DNA of 5,496 nt from an uncultured Brevibacterium sp. Its GTDB lineage: Bacteria; Actinomycetota; Actinomycetes; Actinomycetales; Brevibacteriaceae. The stretch is taken from positions 1 to 5,496 of the forward strand of contig CABTZC010000155.1 of NCBI GenBank assembly GCA_902489185.1, read 5' to 3'. The position numbers were made by a program, and so were the translations under genes. Every line of letters starts with the position of its first letter. Within the stretch, counting starts at the first letter, position 1. The notes below the pieces were generated by a model. The model did no database searches and was not told the DNA's origin. It saw only the letters and a list, made by a program, of their open reading frames with translations. Below are positions 1 to 5,496 of this stretch, piece by piece.

Positions 1-1726
1 CACCGGTTTCGAAGGCGTTTTCGCCTATATTCTGCGTAAGCACCAAGAGACCGAATCGGAACACTCGCGGGCCCGCTATGAGTCGTATATGCGCGAAGTC
101 CCGTGCGCCGAATGCGACGGAACGCGACTCAAGCCTGAAGCGCTTCACGTGTTGGTGGGAGGAAAGTCGATTGCCGATGTCAGCGACATGCCACTGGACG
201 AAGCCGCCCACTTCCTCACCAATCTGGACCTCGACGGACGCGACGCTCAGATCGCAGCGCAAGTGCTCAAGGAAATCGGGGCGCGCATGCGCTTCTTGCT
301 CGACGTAGGGCTCGAATATCTGACCTTGCACCGCACCGCGGGCACCTTGTCCGGTGGTGAAGCACAGCGTATTCGCTTGGCTACCCAGATCGGTTCCGGT
401 CTGGTGGGCGTCCTGTACGTGCTGGACGAACCTTCGATCGGGCTTCACCAGCGCGACAACCGCCGGCTCATCGAAACCCTCCAGCGTTTGCGCGACCTGG
501 GCAACACGCTCATCGTGGTCGAACACGACGAGGAAACGATCGAAACCGCCGACTGGATCGTGGACATCGGACCTGGCGCCGGGGAACACGGTGGTGAAGT
601 CATCTACTCGGGCGACTACAAGGGGTTGCTCAAAGAAAAGAAGTCCATCACCGGCGCGTACATGTCGGGGGCTAAGTCCATCGAGATCCCCCAGGATCGA
701 CGCCCACGCGACCCGAAACGGATCGTCACCGTGGAAGGCGCACGTGCCAACAACCTGAAGAACGTGAAGGTCGACTTCCCGTTGGGTGTTTTCACCGCTG
801 TGACCGGTGTATCCGGTTCCGGTAAATCAACACTGGTGAACGACATCCTGTACACCGTGATGGCCAACGAGCTCAACAACTCCAAACAGGTGCCCGGCTT
901 GCACAAGCGCGTGACCGGCCTGGATAGCCTGGACAAGGTCATTCACGTGGACCAGTCACCCATTGGGCGCACCCCCAGGTCGAACCCAGCCACCTACACC
1001 GGAGTGTTCGACCACGTGCGCAAACTGTTCGCAGAAACCGAAACCGCGCGCATCCGCGGATACCAGCCAGGGCGTTTTTCGTTCAATGTCAAGGGTGGGC
1101 GCTGCGAAAACTGTAGCGGTGACGGAACCATCAAGATCGAAATGAACTTCCTCCCCGATGTCTACGTCCCGTGCGAAGTGTGTAAAGGCCAGCGCTACAA
1201 CCGCGAAACCTTGGACGTGAAGTTCAAAGGTAAATCAATCGCCGACGTCCTGGACATGCCTATCGAAGAAGCCACCGAATTCTTCTCGGCGGTCCCTGCC
1301 ATCCACCGCCACCTGTCGACCCTTGTCAAAGTGGGTCTGGGGTATGTCCGTTTGGGACAGCCGGCTACCACGCTGTCTGGGGGAGAGGCACAGCGCGTCA
1401 AGTTGGCGGCTGAGCTGCAGAAACGTTCCCGAGGTCGCACCGTCTACGTCCTCGACGAACCCACCACGGGGCTGCACTTCGAAGACATTCGCAAACTCTT
1501 GGGTGTTCTGCAGGGGCTGGTGGACAAGGGCAACACGGTCATCGTCATCGAACACAACTTGGATGTGATCGCGTCCGCGGACTACATCATCGACATGGGT
1601 CCGGAAGGCGGCCGAGGTGGTGGAACCGTGGTTGCCACAGGTACCCCCGAAGAGGTTGCTGGGGTAGAAGCCAGCCACACTGGACGGTTCCTTGCAAACA
1701 TGCCGGCGATACGGGAACGTGTGTAG
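1..1726 (+). CDS. uvrA: UvrA, excinuclease ABC subunit A (5'-truncated by the window edge)
   Basis: DNA-damage-recognition ATPase of UvrABC nucleotide excision repair; it acts in the cytoplasm as a dimer that loads UvrB at lesions. The reading frame is open from base 2 and gives 574 residues; family members are about 940-1000 residues, so roughly the first 370-420, with the first Walker A, are outside. Visible in fragment numbering: a CxxC pair (C35, C38) whose zinc partners are presumably in the missing part; first ABC signature LSGGEAQ (116-122), Walker B with D142-E143, and H-loop H175; second Walker A GVSGSGKST (269-277); the UvrA-typical QSPIGRTPRSNPATYTG block from 318; a C-terminal zinc finger CxxC-19-CxxC (C368, C371, C391, C394); second signature LSGGEAQ (from 458), Walker B D485-E486 and H518. 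Both halves align closely with E. coli UvrA from memory. The TAG stop overlaps the uvrC start by one base. No frameshift or missing key residue in the visible part. The identification is essentially certain. Confidence 0.98.
   Translation, partial: TGFEGVFAYILRKHQETESEHSRARYESYMREVPCAECDGTRLKPEALHVLVGGKSIADVSDMPLDEAAHFLTNLDLDGRDAQIAAQVLKEIGARMRFLLDVGLEYLTLHRTAGTLSGGEAQRIRLATQIGSGLVGVLYVLDEPSIGLHQRDNRRLIETLQRLRDLGNTLIVVEHDEETIETADWIVDIGPGAGEHGGEVIYSGDYKGLLKEKKSITGAYMSGAKSIEIPQDRRPRDPKRIVTVEGARANNLKNVKVDFPLGVFTAVTGVSGSGKSTLVNDILYTVMANELNNSKQVPGLHKRVTGLDSLDKVIHVDQSPIGRTPRSNPATYTGVFDHVRKLFAETETARIRGYQPGRFSFNVKGGRCENCSGDGTIKIEMNFLPDVYVPCEVCKGQRYNRETLDVKFKGKSIADVLDMPIEEATEFFSAVPAIHRHLSTLVKVGLGYVRLGQPATTLSGGEAQRVKLAAELQKRSRGRTVYVLDEPTTGLHFEDIRKLLGVLQGLVDKGNTVIVIEHNLDVIASADYIIDMGPEGGRGGGTVVATGTPEEVAGVEASHTGRFLANMPAIRERV
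1713..1717 (+). promoter_or_regulatory. Weak ribosome binding site for uvrC inside the uvrA end
   Basis: The purine run GGGAA lies 8 bases before the GTG at 1726 and is the only Shine-Dalgarno-like match near that start. It is short and lies within uvrA codons. With the TAGTG stop/start overlap, this suggests uvrC is translated mainly by ribosomes finishing uvrA. The site is seen in the sequence; its use is inferred. Confidence 0.4.
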
Positions 1727-3639
1727 TGGACCCACAGCTCTACCGGCCCAAAACCGGGGAGATCCCCACCGACCCCGGTGTGTACACGTTTCGCGATGCC
1801 AACGGACGCGTGATCTACGTTGGCAAAGCGAAAAACTTGCGCAACAGATTGAATTCGTACTTTGCCGACCCTGCGGGTCTGCACCCTCGCACGTTCACCA
1901 TGGTTCACACGGCTGCCAGTGTGAACTGGACAGTGGTGAAAACCGAAGTTGAGGCCTTGCAGCTCGAATGGACATGGATCAACGAGTTCAATCCGCGTTT
2001 CAATGTGATGTTCCGGGACGACAAGTCCTACCCGTACTTGGCGATCACGGTGCGCGACGATTTTCCTCGCGTGTTTGTCACACGGGGCAAACGTAAAAAG
2101 GGCGTGAAGTACTTTGGCCCGTTCACCGCAGTGTGGGCTATCCGGGAATCCCTGGACCTGCTGCTCAAAGCCTTCCCCGTCCGCACCTGCGCCAAAACGG
2201 TGTTCGACCGGGCACAACGCCAAGGACGTCCATGTCTGCTGGGATACATCGACAAGTGTTCAGCGCCTTGTGTGGGCAAGATCGATAAAGACGAATACGC
2301 GGAACTGGTCAAAAGCGTTATCGAGTTCATGTCGGGTAACTCCGGGAAATTCATCTCGGTGCGCAAACAGGCCATGAAAGAGGCATCCGCGAACCTCGAC
2401 TTTGAAACCGCTGCGCGTTTGCGCGATGAAATCGCAGCCTTGGAAACCGTGCTGAATAAGAATGCGGTTGTGCTGTCCCAAAACGCCGACGCCGATGTCT
2501 TTGGACTCTACGCAGAAGAACTGGAAGCCTCGGTGCAGGTGTTTCACATACGTGGCGGACGTATCCGGGGGCAGCGTGGTTGGATCATCGAGCGCATGCA
2601 AGACAAAACGCCCGGTGAGCTGATCGAAGACGCGATTCGACAGGCGTATACGGACGTGGACACCCACGCGATCCCCACCGAAATTCTGACGAGCCACGAA
2701 CCAGCAGACAGTGCACTGTTAGGGGAGTGGCTGCGATCGGTGCGTGGCGCCAAAATCGATATGCGCATCCCTCAACGTGGAGAAAAGAAGGCGGTCCTTG
2801 AGACCGCCGAACTCAACGCGCGCAAAGCGCTTGCTTTGCACAAAACCCGTCGCGCCTCGGACCTCACTACGCGTTCGCAAGCATTGAACGAAATCCATGA
2901 AGCACTCGACCTCACAGAACCGCCCTTACGCATCGAATGCATCGACAACTCCCACACGGCGGGTCAAAACGTCGTGGGCTCCCTAGTGGTGTTCGAAGAC
3001 GGCCTGCCCAAAAAGAAGGACTACAAACGTTTCTCGGTGACCGGGGATGCCGCCCGGGATGACACCTCGGCGATGTACAACGTGGTCAGCCGGCGTTTTG
3101 AACGCTACCTGGAAAACATGGGCAAAAATGACTCCGGGTTCGGATACCGCCCGTCCCTCCTCGTGGTCGACGGGGCGCTTCCCCAGGTGCACGCGGCCAC
3201 ACAAGCCCTTCACGACCTCGGCATTCCCGACATCACCGTGGTAGGACTTGCCAAACGCCTAGAAGAAGTATGGGTGCCGTGGGACGAATTTCCCGTCATT
3301 CTTCCGCGTAACTCCGAAGGCCTATTCATGCTTCAGCGGATCCGCGACGAAGCCCACCGCTTTGCCATCACATACCACCGGCAAAAGCGATCCGCATCCA
3401 TGACGCGCTCCGAACTCGACGCGATTGACGGACTCGGCGCCGCCAAACAAAAGGCGCTCCTCAAACACTTTGGTTCACTCAAGAAGATCAAAGCCGCGTC
3501 TATTGAAGAGTTGACGCAGGCGCACGGGATCGGCCCGCAGTTAGCCGACAGGATCTACGCTCACTTCACACCCGCCCAACCAGATGAGCAAAATGCGGGT
3601 ACGGTAGAAGAACCGACAGAAGGGCGTGCGCATGACTGA
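1726..3639 (+). CDS. uvrC: UvrC, excinuclease ABC subunit C (dual-incision nuclease)
   Basis: UvrC is recruited by UvrB to damaged DNA and makes both incisions: the 3' cut with the GIY-YIG domain and the 5' cut with the RNase H-like domain. The protein is 637 residues, normal for the family. Domains in order: GIY-YIG (about 14-95) with GVY 18-20, YVG 31-33, Arg39 and the likely metal-binding Glu76; four cysteines C155, C170, C178 and C182, matching the Fe-S cluster ligands described for E. coli UvrC; a UVR UvrB-binding helix pair (about 204-239, with D225-F-E-T-A-A-R-L-R-D); the RNase H-like nuclease with Asp407 (ECIDNSH), Asp446 (RDDTSAM), Asp482 (VVDGA) and His544 (DEAHRF); and two helix-hairpin-helix motifs (about 563-617, G569-L-G and G601-I-G). 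A short acidic tail of about 20 residues follows. The GTG start is chosen because it overlaps the uvrA stop (TAGTG) and because the N-terminus YRP...PGVY matches mycobacterial UvrC as I recall it. The gene overlaps rapZ by 8 bases. All catalytic residues appear intact. Confidence 0.98.
   Translation: MDPQLYRPKTGEIPTDPGVYTFRDANGRVIYVGKAKNLRNRLNSYFADPAGLHPRTFTMVHTAASVNWTVVKTEVEALQLEWTWINEFNPRFNVMFRDDKSYPYLAITVRDDFPRVFVTRGKRKKGVKYFGPFTAVWAIRESLDLLLKAFPVRTCAKTVFDRAQRQGRPCLLGYIDKCSAPCVGKIDKDEYAELVKSVIEFMSGNSGKFISVRKQAMKEASANLDFETAARLRDEIAALETVLNKNAVVLSQNADADVFGLYAEELEASVQVFHIRGGRIRGQRGWIIERMQDKTPGELIEDAIRQAYTDVDTHAIPTEILTSHEPADSALLGEWLRSVRGAKIDMRIPQRGEKKAVLETAELNARKALALHKTRRASDLTTRSQALNEIHEALDLTEPPLRIECIDNSHTAGQNVVGSLVVFEDGLPKKKDYKRFSVTGDAARDDTSAMYNVVSRRFERYLENMGKNDSGFGYRPSLLVVDGALPQVHAATQALHDLGIPDITVVGLAKRLEEVWVPWDEFPVILPRNSEGLFMLQRIRDEAHRFAITYHRQKRSASMTRSELDAIDGLGAAKQKALLKHFGSLKKIKAASIEELTQAHGIGPQLADRIYAHFTPAQPDEQNAGTVEEPTEGRAHD
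3618..3624 (+). promoter_or_regulatory. Ribosome binding site deciding the rapZ start
   Basis: AGAAGGG lies within the last codons of uvrC. It is 7 bases before the ATG at 3632 but only 1 base before the in-frame GTG at 3626. The spacing therefore favours ATG 3632 as the true rapZ start. The motif is seen directly; its use is inferred. Confidence 0.6.
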
Positions 3640-4525
3640 ACAGACCGGACCGATCCTGGGTGGCGATTTCGAAGTTCTTGTTCTCACCGGAATGTCCGGG
3701 GCCGGTAGATCCACGGCAGCCAACACGCTCGAAGACCTGGGATGGTACGTTGTGGACAACCTGCCACCGCAGATGATCATCCCGCTGGTGGAACTGGTCG
3801 CCAGGGCCGACGGCAAACTCCCTAAGGTCGCGGTCGTCGCCGATGTTCGGAGCCGCTACACCTTCAGCGAGCTAGAAAACTCCTTGGCCGACTACCAAGA
3901 TCAAGGCGTACGCATCAAGATCCTCTTCCTCGACGCCTCTGATGAAGTGCTCATCAGAAGGTTCGAATCGGTGAGACGTCCCCACCCATTACAGGAAGAC
4001 GGAACACTCATCGACGGAATCGACGCAGAGCGCACCTTACTTGCAGAGATCCGCAACAAAGCCGACTATCGAATCGACACCTCGGACCTCAATGTCCACC
4101 AGTTGGGCGCCGAAATCAAACGTATTTTCGACACCGAGAACGTGTCTGCCCTTCGCATTACGGTCATGAGCTTTGGATTCAAATACGGGCTTCCAAAAGA
4201 CGCCGACCACGTTGTCGACGTGCGTTTTCTGCCTAACCCGTACTGGATTCCGCACCTGCGGTCCAAGACCGGAGAGGACGAAGCCGTGTCCAGTTACGTC
4301 CTGTCCCAACCGGGGGCGCTGTCATTTGTTGACCGGTACTTGAGTACGCTTGACGTTATTATTCACGGCTATCTGCGGGAACACCGTTCGTATGCAACCG
4401 TCGCTATCGGTTGTACGGGCGGGAAGCACCGCTCAGTAGCCATCACTGAACAACTTGCACGACGCTTAGCCGACCGCACCCAGGCACGCGTAACCGTGCG
4501 CCACCGAGACTTGGGGCGGGAATAA
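3632..4525 (+). CDS. rapZ: RapZ/YvcJ family nucleotide-binding protein
   Basis: P-loop protein of the RapZ (YhbJ/YvcJ) family, 297 residues from ATG 3632; E. coli RapZ is 284. In E. coli, RapZ is an RNA adaptor that senses glucosamine-6-phosphate and targets the sRNA GlmZ; B. subtilis YvcJ hydrolyses nucleotides and affects competence. The role in Actinobacteria is not settled, so the symbol states family, not proven function. N-terminal domain: P-loop GMSGAGRST (20-28) with Arg26 where Walker A normally has Lys, then the family block LEDLGWYVVDNLPPQ, and VVADVRSR with Asp71 as the likely Walker B acid. C-terminal domain: FGFKYGLP (181-188), DVRFLPNP (196-203) and GCTGGKHRS (260-268), all well conserved. 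The end VRHRDLGRE is typical. The start overlaps uvrC by 8 bases; GTG 3626 would add two residues but is too close to the ribosome binding site. The stop is directly followed by yvcK. Soluble, with no signal peptide or membrane segment seen. Confidence 0.96.
   Translation: MTEQTGPILGGDFEVLVLTGMSGAGRSTAANTLEDLGWYVVDNLPPQMIIPLVELVARADGKLPKVAVVADVRSRYTFSELENSLADYQDQGVRIKILFLDASDEVLIRRFESVRRPHPLQEDGTLIDGIDAERTLLAEIRNKADYRIDTSDLNVHQLGAEIKRIFDTENVSALRITVMSFGFKYGLPKDADHVVDVRFLPNPYWIPHLRSKTGEDEAVSSYVLSQPGALSFVDRYLSTLDVIIHGYLREHRSYATVAIGCTGGKHRSVAITEQLARRLADRTQARVTVRHRDLGRE
4513..4520 (+). promoter_or_regulatory. Probable ribosome binding site for yvcK
   Basis: GGGGCGGG in the last codons of rapZ ends 5 bases before the ATG at 4526. 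It is G-rich rather than a perfect AGGAGG, but it is the best match here and supports ATG 4526 over the later in-frame ATG at 4574, which has only pyrimidine-rich and hairpin sequence before it. Its use is inferred. Confidence 0.45.
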
Positions 4526-5496
4526 ATGGAAATACCCACAACCGAACTACCTGTGTTTTTCTCCCGGTCAAAAATGGCCGGGCCTCGAGTGGTCGCATTT
4601 GGAGGTGGCCACGGACTCTACTCCGCGCTTCGAGCGTTCAGGTTACTCACGAAGAACCTCACCGCCGTTGTCACGGTTGCCGACGACGGCGGATCCTCCG
4701 GTCGTTTGCGCGAAGAGTTTGACGTGTTGCCTCCCGGGGACTTGCGCATGGCACTCGCCGCGCTGTGTGGCGACAGTGAATGGGGCCAAACCTGGCGCGA
4801 CGTCATTCAGCATCGGTTCGTCTCCGACGGACCGCTCAATGACCATTCGGCAGGTAACCTGCTGATCACCGCGCTGTGGCAACACCTCGGAGACCCAGTC
4901 GAAGGCCTCGACTGGATGGCTCAGCTCGTCCGCGCTCAAGGACGCGTACTTCCCATGTCGAGTATCCCACTCACTATTACCGCCGATGTTGACGACGGCA
5001 CGGGCAACCTCGAAAAGGTATCCGGGCAGTGCAACGTGGCGACGACCTCGGGCACGGTCAAACAGGTCCACCTGGAACCCGACTCCCCGCCAGCCCGCCG
5101 GGAAACTCTCGAATCAGTCACCAACGCCGACGTGCTCAACTTAGGTCCTGGGTCGTGGTACACCTCGGTCATGCCGCACATGCTGGTTCCGCAGTTACGT
5201 GACGCGATCCGGGACAGCGACGCGTTACGGATCCTCACGCTCAACCTCCCAGGCGATATGCAAGAAGGCCGTGGCATGAACATGCGAGACTATGTGCGCG
5301 TACTCCACGAACACGCGCCCGACTTGCGCATTGACTATGTTCTCGTCGACGAAGAAGCCGCGCGTGGGCAGACCGGACTTGCAACCACCGCGTCGAACCT
5401 CTTTGGGGCACGCACGTGGTTTACCTCAGTAGAATCGAGCACCCCAGGTGTTCACGACAGTCTCAAACTTGCAGCGTGCTACCGTGACATTTTGTC
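4526..5496 (+). CDS. yvcK: YvcK/CofD-like protein (gluconeogenesis-factor family), 3' end cut by the window
   Basis: Member of the YvcK family, related in fold to CofD (2-phospho-L-lactate transferase). B. subtilis YvcK is needed for growth and normal shape on gluconeogenic carbon sources, and family members have been reported to bind UDP-sugars; no enzyme reaction is firmly established, so older 'transferase' labels should be read with care. The frame is open to the window edge: 323 complete codons. Motifs: VVAFGGGHGLYSALRA (22-37, nucleotide-binding glycine loop), VADDGGSSGRLR (51-62), PPGDLR (69-74), DHSAGNLL (106-113), and GPGSWYTSVMP (207-217). Typical length is about 320-350, and the last visible stretch (HDSLKLAACYRDIL) resembles the C-terminus in Streptomyces relatives as I recall them, so probably only a few codons are missing. 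ATG 4526 follows the rapZ TAA with no gap. It gives a poorly conserved 16-residue lead; ATG 4574 is the alternative. whiA would be the expected next gene, but it is outside the window. Confidence 0.95.
   Translation, partial: MEIPTTELPVFFSRSKMAGPRVVAFGGGHGLYSALRAFRLLTKNLTAVVTVADDGGSSGRLREEFDVLPPGDLRMALAALCGDSEWGQTWRDVIQHRFVSDGPLNDHSAGNLLITALWQHLGDPVEGLDWMAQLVRAQGRVLPMSSIPLTITADVDDGTGNLEKVSGQCNVATTSGTVKQVHLEPDSPPARRETLESVTNADVLNLGPGSWYTSVMPHMLVPQLRDAIRDSDALRILTLNLPGDMQEGRGMNMRDYVRVLHEHAPDLRIDYVLVDEEAARGQTGLATTASNLFGARTWFTSVESSTPGVHDSLKLAACYRDIL
4563..4582 (+). other. Small inverted repeat in the first codons of yvcK
   Basis: CCCGGTC (4563-4569) can pair with GGCCGGG (4576-4582) around a six-base A/T loop, giving a 7-bp stem with one G-U pair. 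It covers codons 13-19 and places the alternative ATG 4574 at the loop edge. T's lie before the stem and none after it, so it does not look like a terminator on either strand. It could affect initiation at the inner ATG, or it may be a chance result of codon choice. Confidence 0.3.

Noticed and set aside
104..115. Lone CxxC in the first part of uvrA taken as a broken zinc site
   Set aside because: The same CxxC-x-GTRL block is present in E. coli UvrA; its partner cysteines are expected in the part of the gene left of the window, so the site is cut by the window and not degenerate.
78..758. Plus-strand open frames (78-308 and 354-758) overlapping uvrA
   Set aside because: They are out-of-frame readings of uvrA, rich in Ser, Arg and Thr with no domain content.
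1582..2223. Long open frame (213 codons) on the minus strand across the uvrA-uvrC junction, with another at 1235-1735
   Set aside because: Both lie fully opposite clear uvrA/uvrC coding sequence, their translations show no recognisable domain, and long antisense open frames are common in GC-rich genes.
4552..4582. Hairpin with a T-run at the start of yvcK considered as a terminator
   Set aside because: The T's come before the stem on the plus strand and read as A's after it on the minus strand, so neither strand has stem plus U-tract; it also lies within coding sequence.
1..5496. Search for a mobile element, CRISPR, tRNA/rRNA, toxin-antitoxin or defence system
   Set aside because: The window is filled end to end by four conserved housekeeping genes with no intergenic space; no array-like repeats, transposase motifs or tRNA-like folds were seen by eye.

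Overview
The window is a tightly packed, all-plus-strand segment of an actinobacterial chromosome. It holds four consecutive genes with no real intergenic space: the 3' part of uvrA, a complete uvrC, a complete rapZ (yvcJ-type), and a nearly complete yvcK/CofD-like gene cut by the right edge. The actinobacterial assignment rests on three things. The uvrC-rapZ-yvcK order is the one that normally precedes whiA in Actinobacteria. The wording of the proteins is actinobacterial, for example GMSGAGRST in RapZ, VADDGGSSGRLR and GPGSWYTS in YvcK, and YFGPF and RNSEGL in UvrC. The base composition is moderately high (137 G+C in four hand-counted 60-base lines, about 57%). That is lower than Streptomyces or mycobacteria and would suit a moderate-GC actinobacterium, but I cannot name a family or genus.

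Layout. Bases 1-1726 encode the C-terminal 574 residues of UvrA; the amino end, including the first Walker A motif, lies left of the window. uvrC (1726-3639) starts with GTG and shares one base with the uvrA stop (TAGTG). rapZ (3632-4525) starts 8 bases inside the end of uvrC. yvcK (4526-5496, open at the right edge) begins on the base directly after the rapZ stop. The junctions are -1, -8 and 0 bases, so these genes are very probably one transcript with coupled translation. No promoter, terminator, RNA gene, mobile element, repeat array or CRISPR was seen.

How the genes work together. UvrA and UvrC are two of the three UvrABC nucleotide excision repair proteins. UvrA, with UvrB, finds and verifies the lesion, and UvrC cuts the damaged strand on both sides of it. 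UvrB is not in the window. RapZ and YvcK are nucleotide- or metabolite-binding regulators linked in other bacteria to amino-sugar, cell-envelope and central carbon control. Their link to DNA repair is conserved neighbourhood, not a known shared pathway. All visible catalytic and metal-binding motifs are intact.

I did not find a previously undescribed system. This is a conserved housekeeping region, and the findings below are modest: the fused uvrA-to-yvcK run, an arginine in the RapZ P-loop, a RapZ with a well-conserved C-terminal domain outside the enterobacterial GlmZ setting, small deviations near the UvrC active site, and start-site details.
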